A DNA stretch of 32,221 nucleotides from Pirellulales bacterium. GTDB taxonomy: Bacteria; Planctomycetota; Planctomycetia; Pirellulales; Thermoguttaceae. Within the stretch, counting starts at the first letter, position 1. Every line of letters begins with the position of its first letter. The translations under genes were made by a program, and so were the position numbers. Location: NCBI GenBank assembly GCA_020846145.1, contig JADLEL010000033.1:1-32221 (forward strand), given 5' to 3'. Positions 9,501 through 17,039 of this stretch are shown piece after piece. The notes beneath the pieces were generated by a model. It was not told the DNA's origin and searched no databases. It worked only from the letters and a program-made list of their open reading frames with translations.

Positions 9501-12492
9501 TATGCTCTTCCCAGCGGTCTCCGGTGCGTTCCAGTAGCCGGACGGCTTCCCGGCATTTGGCGATGCATTCGGGGAACCGGGATGCCGCGTAGAATACGAC
9601 GCCGTAAAAACTCAAGGATTGTCCCTGCCCCCACGCGTCGCCCAGCGTCTTTCGGATATCCAAGGATTTCTCGGCGAAGGCGATCCCGCGACGATACCAG
9701 CCGAACAAGGTCATGGCGACGGCGTGTTCCGCGTAAATCTGCGCCATTTCCACGGTCGGGGCGTGGCGTTCGGCGAGATTCATTCCCAAGAAATGCACCA
9801 AAAATGCCTGCACCTTTCCACGAGAGTACCAGTAAGTATATCCGAGCTTGGCCAACAATCGCATTCGCAGCGTATCTTCCAGCTCGGGTATTTTTCTTTT
9901 TCCGTGCTTGAACCAGACGCTCGCAAAGGAATGCGTCAAATAAATCAGGAATTGCCAAATCAACATCGCGCAACAAAGCCAAAAAATCTGGGGAATCGCT
10001 TTGCCGAGCAGCCGCAAGGCTTCTTCCAGGGCGCGTGCGGCGCTTCCCATGTCGCCGCGCTTGAGGGCCAATTCGCCGATTTTTCCGCAGATTTGCGCCC
10101 TTGCGGTGGCGGATTGGGCAAAGCCGGCCGCCGATTCGAATAACTCGCCGGCCGAGCCGTAATTCCCCCGCAACATCAAGACGTCGCCAAGCCCTTCGGC
10201 AATGCGGAACCGCTCCGCCCGGTCCGCCGAAGAATCGCCCCGCAGCGCGATTCGATACTGTTGTTCGGCGATCTCCAGAGCGTATTGCGCGCGGGCTTGC
10301 TCCGCGGCTTGAATTGCGTAAGGCAGCGCCGAGCGGCTGTCGTCCGCGGCGTCGAAATGGTACGAGATATCCGATGCGCGATGCGGGGCGTTTTGCCGGA
10401 GATGCAACGCGGCGCCGCGATGAATTTCGCGCCGCCGCTCCGCCGTCACGCGATCGAGCAGGGCGGAACGGATCTTGTCGTGAACGAAAATCCATTTCGA
10501 GCCGTCGGAGCGGCCCCATACGAGATGCCGTTGCCGCGCTTCCTCAATGGCCGCGACGGCTTGCGACGACGGATGCCCGGAAAGTTTCGCGGCGGTATCC
10601 AGATCGAATTCCTTGCCGAGTATCGCGCCCGTCGAAAGCAGTCGAATGGTTTCGGCAGGCAATAAATCCATGCGGCGGGCGAGGAACGCGGCAGCTTGAC
10701 TCGAAGAACTCAAGTCGGCCATGGCCGACGGCTCGACCCGCCAACCGTCGGACTCGGCGATCAAGGCGCCCGATTCGACCAAGCTCCGCAAAACCGCCGA
10801 AGCCATGAAGGGATTTCCTTCGGCGAACTGCGCGATCAGATTGACCGCGACTTCGGGCAGTCTGCCGGCCATCGATTCGAGCAGTTGCCCGATTTCCGCC
10901 GCCGCGAGGACCGGCAGGCAAATATCGACCGAAGGCTCGATGCCGCGCAACAGATGGTCCTCCGCGACTTCCTCCGAACGGAAGGCCGCGATCAGCATGA
11001 CGCGGCACGGTTCGGCGTTCGATTGCGCCTGCCGCCAGCGGATCAACTTGCAGGTGAGTTCGTCGGCCCATTGGCAGTCGTCGAGGATGATGAGCACGGG
11101 CCGATCGGCGGCTTCCAATGCCGAGAGCAGCGCGGCCAGCGCCTGAATCGTGCGGTTTTCGGCGAAGGCCTCCGGTCCCGATATTCCGGTAGTTTTCCAG
11201 TCCAGCAATCGCGCCAGTTCCGGCAAGGCGGCGCCGACGGCATCGAGGTGCTCTCCCAGGCGATTCTTCAGCGCATCGGCGAAAGCCCGATCCGCGCGCG
11301 CCTTCGCGGCCACCTGCTCGACGATGCCGTTGAAAATTTGAAACGGTTGTTGCCCCGCCATCTCCATTCCCTGGCCCCGCAAGACCCACATCCCCGCCTT
11401 GGCGCCGCGCCGAACGATTTCCTCCAAGAGCCGCGTCTTGCCGCCGCCCGATTCCGCTTCCAAATACACGAGCCGCGAATGTCCGCTCAAGACCAGCCGC
11501 ATCTGTTCTTCGATCCGGTTCAACTCGGCCTCGCGGCCCACGAGAGCAGGCTCGGCAAGCGTGGGGCGGCGGTCGCGGGAGCCGACGACATGGGCAATCT
11601 CCGTACCGCCGCGCAACGATTCGTCAATCGCTTCCAAATCCATCAGCACGGCCTCTGCCGTCTGATAGCGGTCGCGGGGATCTTTGCGCAGCAAGCGCTG
11701 GATCACTTCTTCCAGAGCCGGCGGCAGGTCCACTCCCATGCTCCGCAATTCCGGGGCGGAAGCGGTCATGTGCTGGAACAAAATCGTTCCCGCTTTATCG
11801 CCTCGAAACGGCGGCTGCCCCGCGAGGCACTCGAACAGCACGATTCCCGCCGAATAGAGATCCGAGGTTTCGCCGATATCGTAATTCAACGCTCCCGAAC
11901 TTTCGGGAGAAAGGTAGATGGCGGTTTCAAGGGCTTCCTCGCCCGTCATATCCTCGGAAATGAAGTGCGATCCCAAACTGAAATCGATCAGCACGGCGGT
12001 GCCGAGGGGGACGCCGTCGTCGAGGATGATATTCGTCGGCCGGATGTTGTGATGAAATACTCCGCGTTCGTGCACCGACTTCAGCGCGGAGAAGATGCAC
12101 CGGCCTAACGCAATCGTTTCCCGAAATTCGAGTTTTGCCTTGAGGAGCCGCTCGCGCAGCGCAATTCCCGGAACGAAGGGCCGAACGACGGCGAACCATT
12201 CGGCATCGCGGGAAATATGCGAAATCGGGCCGATCGATGGCGACTTTACTTCGCCCAGGATTTTCGCTTCATATTCCAGGCGCAGGAGCGCACCGGGCGA
12301 AATGGCGGAAATCGGAAACAACCGCACTACGACGGGCTTTCCGTCCGAAAGATCGGTGGCTGACAGATGCTCCCCCGTTCGATCCCTTTTCAACAACCCG
12401 CGAATCCGAAAGCGTCTGCCGCATAGTCTCTCCGTCGCGGCCTCCGCGCCCCCCAAGATAGAGGCATCTGCGTTTATCGTTTTCCCGATCAT
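6520..12492 (-). CDS. Pseudokinase-STAND ATPase-TPR-GAF-hybrid histidine kinase
   Basis: 1990-residue multi-kinase of the architecture known from cyanobacteria and planctomycetes. Approximate order: Ser/Thr kinase-like domain 26-290; STAND/AAA ATPase 315-690 (Walker A-like AESGGGKT at 346-353, Walker B LIILDD at 467-472); TPR-like helical repeats 700-1230 with a hydrophobic stretch at 833-861; GAF 1255-1405; coiled coil 1405-1470; HisKA with MSHEIRTPMNG, phospho-acceptor His 1482; HATPase 1583-1700 (Asn 1599, DTGIGI 1631, GTGLGL 1661); REC1 1716-1842; REC2 1862-1978 (Asp 1867/1868, acceptor Asp 1911, Thr 1943, Lys 1965). The kinase-like domain lacks standard catalytic residues: Arg 57 replaces the VAIK Lys, HHN (147-149) replaces HRD, and DFS (170-172) replaces DFG. 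REC1 lacks the N-terminal acidic pair but keeps Asp 1774. There is no HPt domain; a separate HPt gene lies at 15326-15700. No clear Shine-Dalgarno sequence precedes the ATG. Confidence 0.93.
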   Translation of the reverse strand: MIGKTINADASILGGAEAATERLCGRRFRIRGLLKRDRTGEHLSATDLSDGKPVVVRLFPISAISPGALLRLEYEAKILGEVKSPSIGPISHISRDAEWFAVVRPFVPGIALRERLLKAKLEFRETIALGRCIFSALKSVHERGVFHHNIRPTNIILDDGVPLGTAVLIDFSLGSHFISEDMTGEEALETAIYLSPESSGALNYDIGETSDLYSAGIVLFECLAGQPPFRGDKAGTILFQHMTASAPELRSMGVDLPPALEEVIQRLLRKDPRDRYQTAEAVLMDLEAIDESLRGGTEIAHVVGSRDRRPTLAEPALVGREAELNRIEEQMRLVLSGHSRLVYLEAESGGGKTRLLEEIVRRGAKAGMWVLRGQGMEMAGQQPFQIFNGIVEQVAAKARADRAFADALKNRLGEHLDAVGAALPELARLLDWKTTGISGPEAFAENRTIQALAALLSALEAADRPVLIILDDCQWADELTCKLIRWRQAQSNAEPCRVMLIAAFRSEEVAEDHLLRGIEPSVDICLPVLAAAEIGQLLESMAGRLPEVAVNLIAQFAEGNPFMASAVLRSLVESGALIAESDGWRVEPSAMADLSSSSQAAAFLARRMDLLPAETIRLLSTGAILGKEFDLDTAAKLSGHPSSQAVAAIEEARQRHLVWGRSDGSKWIFVHDKIRSALLDRVTAERRREIHRGAALHLRQNAPHRASDISYHFDAADDSRSALPYAIQAAEQARAQYALEIAEQQYRIALRGDSSADRAERFRIAEGLGDVLMLRGNYGSAGELFESAAGFAQSATARAQICGKIGELALKRGDMGSAARALEEALRLLGKAIPQIFWLCCAMLIWQFLIYLTHSFASVWFKHGKRKIPELEDTLRMRLLAKLGYTYWYSRGKVQAFLVHFLGMNLAERHAPTVEMAQIYAEHAVAMTLFGWYRRGIAFAEKSLDIRKTLGDAWGQGQSLSFYGVVFYAASRFPECIAKCREAVRLLERTGDRWEEHIARYQIAAALYRMGDLKNALEEARRLHESGREMGDELASGISLDVWALASGGDVPREVLKREVEKKRTDAQTAAQVLLAQAVQLIEAGNAREAGSALEKALAESKRLGLMNAYVAPVLSWLATALRIQAGSPMIRSASRRAALLAKAEAVARRAVRVARRLRNDLPRALREYALILAMSGKTGSVRSLLDASLAEAKKQDAKFEYAQTLLVHGELGLEWGWPDAESSFANAQTLLMRSRISSRANEGEHANRAKTASLSLYDRFDTVLEAGRKIASALTREAIFEETRGAAVRLLRAERCLVLEIRQDADDFRFLPVAGGIEGTIDEMLARKALQTGRAVIRDEESPRQSGNRPGSGAKQSTLCVPLYVRGRAVACLYVVHRHIQKLFGPDEERLADFIAAIAGAALENAEGFKLLQQLNATLEQRVVERTASAEARARELTLSNRELERVASELLKTQEQLRVAMQAANDANLAKSRFLATMSHEIRTPMNGIIGMTELALSTSLTGQQRNYLTTLKDSAGLLLEIISDILDFSKIESGKMELETIPCDIRKVVEDVARLLAVSAAKKNLELVCRIAANVPAEVLGDPKRLRQVIVNLVGNAIKFTESGEVLVRVNVEDAAEGKTRLRFSVQDTGIGIPADKTEHIFEAFRQSDSSVTRRFGGTGLGLAISAQLVELMGGRIGVESELGRGSTFHFSSSFAIPPISESPSAAPHFENCLALIVSGNQNVRENCGEILANAGMRVQTEQDRDAALQALAAIRANDPESNAPALLVIDAGTNRGAGFEFLESFGAGERAGWRIIVLTPAGSMGGFERFQKSGIRQCIQKPVIGSELLDAAQATLKPLPAEPLALPSIPQRKNSVLHVLVADDSSVNREVTSGLLELRGHAVQIAGNGREAVEAFQRQTFDVILMDVEMPEIDGLTAARMIRDLEKDANRRVPILAMTAHVLNSIKEQCLEAGMDGYISKPIQPEYLYRALESYCPHPVSEQSCR

Positions 12493-12754
12493 GGAGAAAT
12501 ATAGCCTTTTATTGCGCTATATATTGCGAGAGATCGGCCTCGGATGGCTGGAGTCGGACCGCGGAAGGATTGCGGCCGAGAGGATAGGAAGGTTGTGCCG
12601 CCCGGAGCGATTGTGACGAGAATTACATGCCGCGAATCGCGATGCCGCGAATGGAAGCGGTAAAACTCCGAAAATCGGGAAGTCGTTTTTGCGGTCCGCC
12701 GATGAATTCGAGAATCCGCTTCCCCGTGCGGTTGCTTCCGGAGAGGCGATTACC
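12493..12754. other. Gap upstream of the hybrid kinase, with small symmetric motifs
   Basis: 262 bases with no credible gene. ATATAGC (12499-12505) and GCTATAT (12516-12522) form a 7-bp inverted repeat just before the kinase start codon. ATGCCGCGAAT occurs twice, at 12627-12637 and 12642-12652, with 15-bp spacing, and CGCGAATCGCG inside the first copy is itself a palindrome. These could be protein-binding sites for the kinase promoter, but nothing in the sequence proves it. Confidence 0.3.
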
Positions 12755-13786
12755 TTATCGGCGGGCGTCGATTCGACTGCGCTTGCCCGGAAACGCTAGC
12801 GAGGGTATTTTTTCGGGAGATTTTCGGATTCGACTCGGGCCATCGATGCGCGTATGCTCGCGGTCCGTTTTGATTGCCGCGCACATGGTGATCAACCGCA
12901 TGGGTTCCGGTTCGCAGACCGAGATTTTCCATCCCGCCTTCTCGATTTCCTCCGAAATTTCGTCCCGTCCCCGCAAGCGCATGCGCCAAGATAATCCCCG
13001 ATTCAAATACGTTACTCGGTCGTGATAATCCGTCTGGCTCAGAAGCAGGATTCCTTCCATGCGCGTGCAGCGATAAAGTCCGGCAAGCAATTCGGCGAAC
13101 GCCCGATTGTCTTCCGCGCCCAGATCCAAGTATTCGGCGATGCCTTGGCAGACGGCGATGCCAATCCCGTCGAATGGGAGGCCGAAACGCCGTTCGGCCC
13201 ATTCCAGAATCGCCTCTAAATCTTTTTTCCCCGCCGCGGCGCCGACGAAGACCGCGCCTCTTCCGAGAAGATTGTGTTTTTCCAAGACGATTTCGTTCTC
13301 GCGGACGGCCCTTTCGTCTTTATCCACGATGCACAAATAGACGTGGGGATTTCCGTTCCGCGCGATGACTTCGGCTTCGAGGCTCCCATCGCCGCCGCCG
13401 ATGGCCAGAATCAGGGACGGCGCGTCTTGCGGCATATTTTGCAGCGCCAGCGAGAGCATCCGCTGCGCGATGATCCGGCGGTTCCGCGCCGCCTTGACCG
13501 CGGGAGACTGCATCAACAATCGATTGATCAAGTCCCCGCGTTTGCGCGGATCCGCGTGTTCGTACATCGCGCGAAGGACGAGAAACGACCCGCCCTCGCG
13601 ATCGACGAACAACCGCCGGGCGAGTTCTCCCTTGCTGAACGAGAAAACCTTGGTTGCCGCGTGCGGAAAGGCGTTCATCAACGCCGCGACGAAGTGCCGA
13701 TTGAGCATTCGCCGCCACCACGCATCGATTTCCAGCGGCCGGTCCAAACCGATCTTTTCGCGCCAAAAATGATTCAAAGGATTCAT
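12755..13786 (-). CDS. Class I SAM-dependent methyltransferase-like protein
   Basis: 343 residues. The central part has a Rossmann-type SAM-binding start, SLILAIGGGDGSLEAEV (about 124-140), followed by an acidic residue after strand 2 (LCIVDKDE, Asp 155), the usual pattern of class I methyltransferases. Residues 1-120 form an alpha-helical N-terminal extension. The last 35 residues are basic and probably disordered. Its ATG overlaps the stop of the upstream hydrolase gene (ATGA, 13783-13786), so the two are translationally coupled, and GGAGGA lies upstream inside the hydrolase gene. From memory, some bacteria carry bifunctional proteins joining an alpha/beta hydrolase to a class I methyltransferase; this pair looks like the split form. 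The substrate is unknown; a lipid-like or small acyl compound is only a guess. Confidence 0.75.
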   Translation of the reverse strand: MNPLNHFWREKIGLDRPLEIDAWWRRMLNRHFVAALMNAFPHAATKVFSFSKGELARRLFVDREGGSFLVLRAMYEHADPRKRGDLINRLLMQSPAVKAARNRRIIAQRMLSLALQNMPQDAPSLILAIGGGDGSLEAEVIARNGNPHVYLCIVDKDERAVRENEIVLEKHNLLGRGAVFVGAAAGKKDLEAILEWAERRFGLPFDGIGIAVCQGIAEYLDLGAEDNRAFAELLAGLYRCTRMEGILLLSQTDYHDRVTYLNRGLSWRMRLRGRDEISEEIEKAGWKISVCEPEPMRLITMCAAIKTDREHTRIDGPSRIRKSPEKIPSLAFPGKRSRIDARR

Positions 13787-14769
13787 TGGGGAACGCTCCT
13801 CCGCCGAGCGAACGATCCGTGGGGCGGCGCAACCGGCGAGGCGTCGTAACGTTCGAAGATTTCGGCCAGGCGCGCGGTTACCGCATCGTGATCGGCGCCC
13901 CTCCCGAAGTGGTCGATTTCATGCTCGTGAATTACGGCATGCGGAACGAGGGACTGGACGCGCCGGGCATAAGCCTGTCGGCCGGCCGCGGTCTTCAATC
14001 CCATCACTTCATCGTCGATGCCCATGAATACATTGCACGGCATTCCCGGGGGAACGTGAATTCCCCCCAAAAAATGCGCGTCGGAAAGCTGGAGAAGCGC
14101 GCGATGAATATCGGCTCGTTCGTAGCGAAGTTCCTCGAAATAATCCAGGCCGATCCGGAGTTCCGGAAAGAGGCCCTTCAAGTAGTCGTACAGGGCATTC
14201 CTAAAGGTATCTCCGTTCCAGTCGATCTCGTTGCGGACAACTGCGTCCAAAAACTCCCGCGCACCGAGGTCTCGGCGGGAATGCCGGGAATATACCTTCG
14301 CGAAGTCTTCGATCGAAAGTATCTGATTCAGGCGAAATAAGCCGGAAACCACGCTCAACGAACGCATCAAGCATCCGTTGCCGCGGCCGTTGAATTGAGC
14401 AAACAGGGGCACGGCGCCGTAACACGTCGCAAAGCCGTGAAGCGGCAGCCCCATTCCGTGCGCGAAAACCTCCGTCCAAGCGAGGGCGTGGCGGACATCG
14501 ACGATCGTCTTTTCGAGATCGAAAATTCCGCTGGAGCGCGTGTGGCCGCGATATTCGAACGAGAGCAGGATGGCGCCGCGCCGCGTGAAGCTGCGGGAGA
14601 TGATCAGCGATTGCGCCGCGCCCGCGCCGACCAAGGGAGAGATGAACACGATCCTGCGCGGTTGAACCGGCGGCTTGGGATAGAGCGCTTTCGCGTGAAG
14701 ATAATTTCCGTCATCCGTGGGAATTCGATAATCCTTGAAAAGTTTTGAGTTGGAAGATTCTGCTATCAT
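13783..14769 (-). CDS. Alpha/beta hydrolase fold protein with Cys in the nucleophile position
   Basis: 328 residues from the ATG at 14769; the frame is also open to an ATG at 14883 (366 residues). The shorter start is preferred because the fold begins soon after it, but neither start has a strong Shine-Dalgarno. Hydrolase features: first strand and oxyanion loop IVFISPLVGAGAAQS (about 40-53), FEYRGHTRSSG (71-81), nucleophile elbow GFATCYGA (112-119), acid candidate in MGIDDEVMG (Asp 252/253) and histidine in EIDHFGRG (His 287). The elbow carries Cys 116 where most family members have Ser, reminiscent of PHA synthases and dienelactone hydrolases. No signal peptide is present, so it is likely cytoplasmic. 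It is first in a two-gene operon with the methyltransferase. Confidence 0.8.
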   Translation of the reverse strand: MIAESSNSKLFKDYRIPTDDGNYLHAKALYPKPPVQPRRIVFISPLVGAGAAQSLIISRSFTRRGAILLSFEYRGHTRSSGIFDLEKTIVDVRHALAWTEVFAHGMGLPLHGFATCYGAVPLFAQFNGRGNGCLMRSLSVVSGLFRLNQILSIEDFAKVYSRHSRRDLGAREFLDAVVRNEIDWNGDTFRNALYDYLKGLFPELRIGLDYFEELRYERADIHRALLQLSDAHFLGGIHVPPGMPCNVFMGIDDEVMGLKTAAGRQAYARRVQSLVPHAVIHEHEIDHFGRGADHDAVTARLAEIFERYDASPVAPPHGSFARRRSVPQ

Positions 14770-15325
14770 GGCGCGCAAACGTTTTTCCGAGAGAACTTGC
14801 AGGGGAAATGCGGATGAGTTTCCATCTCGATCCACGATACCAAAGCGGCTTCCAATTGTCAATGCACTCCTGCTTTCCGGCATGATATTTTCGCTTCCGA
14901 ATTTCTTGATTGATGGAAAAATTTATCGACTATAGAAACTGCGACGATTGCTTAAGGAACGAGGCGCGACTCGATGATTGAAAACCCGGGCTTAAGTTGA
15001 AAAAACCGCGGGGGCAAGACCGCGCGATCGCCGACACTCCGTGGAACCGCTATCTTCGTTATAACCGGACCGTCATCCGCAGCGGTTTGGTTTCTCGGGA
15101 CCGGCTTCGTTGCGGATCGCCCGAAATTCCTTGACGCGGATAATCGAAAGACCTAGAGTTGTGCGGCTTTGAAGAAGAACATCCCGGGGAAACGACGGGC
15201 AGGCGAATCGGACCATCGCCGGGGCCGAATGGAGCGAAGGCGTTGAAAATCGACGCTCGTTCATTTCCGCGGATGGCACGAAAATCGAGCGGGCAACAAA
15301 CCATCGGTTGCAATAGGTTCTTGCC
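14770..15325. other. Divergent intergenic region, hydrolase versus HPt
   Basis: About 550 bases between divergent genes (about 440 if the longer hydrolase start is used), expected to hold both promoters. The open frames here lack family features. A loose 7-bp inverted repeat, AACCGCT at 15045 and AGCGGTT at 15081, is visible. I see no convincing sigma-70 or sigma-54 promoter and no RNA gene. Confidence 0.4.
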
Positions 15326-15700
15326 ATGCTTCGCGAAATCTCGACGCCGGGATCGTCCCCCATCGACCTGCAGGAACTTCTCAATCGATGCATGGGGAAT
15401 CTCGATTTAGCGCAACGCGTACTCTCCAAGCTGCAATCGCAATTCGAGGCGGACCTGGTCGAATTGGAACGCGCGTTGGCGGAAAAGAACGGCAAGCTTG
15501 CGGCAAGCGTCGCGCATCGCCTGAACGGAGCGGCCTCCAATATCGCCGCCCACGACCTGCAACGCTGCGCCGCCCAAATCGAGAATTCGGCGCGGGAGAA
15601 TCTCTTGCAGGAAATGCCGGCGCAAATTTCCCAATTGCGAAATCAATGGTCGCGCCTCAACGAAGCCGCGTTGTCCTTCTCGGCCGGAAACCAATGCTGA
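15326..15700 (+). CDS. Stand-alone HPt (histidine phosphotransfer) domain protein
   Basis: 124 residues, essentially a single HPt four-helix bundle. The motif VAHRLNGAASNIAAHDL places the phospho-accepting histidine at residue 64, with the expected Lys/Arg and small residues after it (AH-R-LNGAASN). HPt proteins shuttle phosphate between the receiver of a hybrid kinase and a final response regulator. The kinase at 6520-12492 lacks an HPt domain, and a response regulator starts 48 bp downstream on the same strand, so this is the natural middle step of a relay. That partnership is inferred from context. The ATG at 15326 has only a weak AGG upstream. The first 10 or so residues are probably flexible. 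Confidence 0.85.
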   Translation: MLREISTPGSSPIDLQELLNRCMGNLDLAQRVLSKLQSQFEADLVELERALAEKNGKLAASVAHRLNGAASNIAAHDLQRCAAQIENSARENLLQEMPAQISQLRNQWSRLNEAALSFSAGNQC

Positions 15701-15748
15701 AGACGCCGAGCGATAAGGATTTGCGGAACGGAAAGATTGGAGATCGTC

Positions 15749-16804
15749 ATGCGAGTGCTATTGGCCGAAGATGATTGCGTCTCCGCGGAAATCCTCTCGA
15801 ACATGCTCGAGAAATTCGGCTACGAGGTCGCCGTGGCGCGCGACGGGCAGGAAGCCTTCGAGATGATCCGCACCGGCCGCTTTCAATTGGTCGTTTCCGA
15901 CTGGGAGATGCCGAACATCAACGGTCCCGACCTTTGCCGCCTGATTAGGCAGCGAAAGGGGAGCGGATACGTCTATATTATTCTCTTGACGACGCACGGG
16001 GGCGTGCATAACGTCGTTCAAGGCTTCGACGCCGGCGCCGACGACTACCTGACGAAGCCTTATCAGCCCGAAGAGCTTCGCGTGCGGTTGCGCACCGGCG
16101 AAAGGATTATTTCCCTGGAAAGCCGCGACATGATGATCTTCGCCATGGCGAAACTCGCGGAAACGAGGGACAAGGCCACCGGCATGCATCTCGACCGCAT
16201 GCGCGAATATTGCCGCCTCCTGGCGGAGGACCTTTCTTCGCGGGAGAAGTATCGCAATATCGTCGATGGCGATTACGTCCAACTCCTTTATCTTACCAGT
16301 CCGCTGCACGACATCGGCAAGGTGGGCATCCCCGATGAAGTGCTCTTGAAGCCCGGCCGCCTGACGCGGGAAGAATTCGCGCTCATGCAACAGCATACGA
16401 TCATCGGCGGCAATACCCTGCAGGTGGCCGCCAAAGCCCACCCGGAAGCGCAATTTTTAACCATGGCCCGGGATATCGCCCTGACCCACCACGAACGGTA
16501 TAACGGAACCGGTTATCCCTACGGATTGGCCGGCGAGGACATTCCCCTGGCGGGACGCATTCTCGCGTTGGCCGACGTTTACGACGCCTTGACCAGCGAG
16601 CGGGTTTACAAAGCGGCCTATAGCCACGAAACCTCCCGATCGATCATCCTCGACGGTAGGGGCGAGCATTTCGATCCCAACATCGTGGATGCTTTTCTCC
16701 GTTGCGAGAAAGACTTTATTTCAACCCACCAGCAATTCCAGGAAAACACGCTCGAATGCGAGACCGAATCGAATCTTTGCGCCGAGGCCATCGCGATTTT
16801 ATAA
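15749..16804 (+). CDS. Response regulator with HD-GYP c-di-GMP phosphodiesterase domain
   Basis: 351 residues. The receiver domain (1-118) has Asp 8/Asp 9, acceptor Asp 51 in VVSDWEMP, Thr 81/82 and Lys 103 in LTKPYQPEE. The HD-GYP output domain (about 135-325) shows the catalytic HD pair in SPLHDIGKVGIPD (His 187, Asp 188), then HHERYNGTGYPYGLAG (GYP at 255-257) and ALADVYDALTSERVYK. All metal-site motifs look intact, so c-di-GMP hydrolysis is likely. The start is ATG 15749 rather than the in-frame TTG at 15737, because GGAG (15739-15742) sits 6 nt before this ATG and overlaps the TTG. It lies 48 bp after the HPt gene, probably in one operon. A degenerate tail of about 25 residues follows the domain. 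Confidence 0.93.
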   Translation: MRVLLAEDDCVSAEILSNMLEKFGYEVAVARDGQEAFEMIRTGRFQLVVSDWEMPNINGPDLCRLIRQRKGSGYVYIILLTTHGGVHNVVQGFDAGADDYLTKPYQPEELRVRLRTGERIISLESRDMMIFAMAKLAETRDKATGMHLDRMREYCRLLAEDLSSREKYRNIVDGDYVQLLYLTSPLHDIGKVGIPDEVLLKPGRLTREEFALMQQHTIIGGNTLQVAAKAHPEAQFLTMARDIALTHHERYNGTGYPYGLAGEDIPLAGRILALADVYDALTSERVYKAAYSHETSRSIILDGRGEHFDPNIVDAFLRCEKDFISTHQQFQENTLECETESNLCAEAIAIL

Positions 16805-17039
16805 ACCTTGCGGCGGCAATCGAAATTCTTTTGAAATTTTTGGGCATTAGGCGGCGGAAAAGCAAATTCCCGCCCGGCATAAATTCGCCATTTTGCCTAA
16901 TCGTTAAACCCGTTACAACGCTCAAGACCTTTTTATCGCCTGCTTTTCTATTATTGTCGCATCGAGGCGAATCTTGCCGAATAATCTAAAAGCTTGAAAT
17001 GATCGCAATCAAGGACCTTCTTTGACAACGGAGTATTTT

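Noticed and set aside
15270..15292. TGGCACGAAAATCGAGC as a sigma-54 promoter for the HPt gene
   Set aside because: The -24 part is good, but the -12 position has GA instead of the invariant GC.
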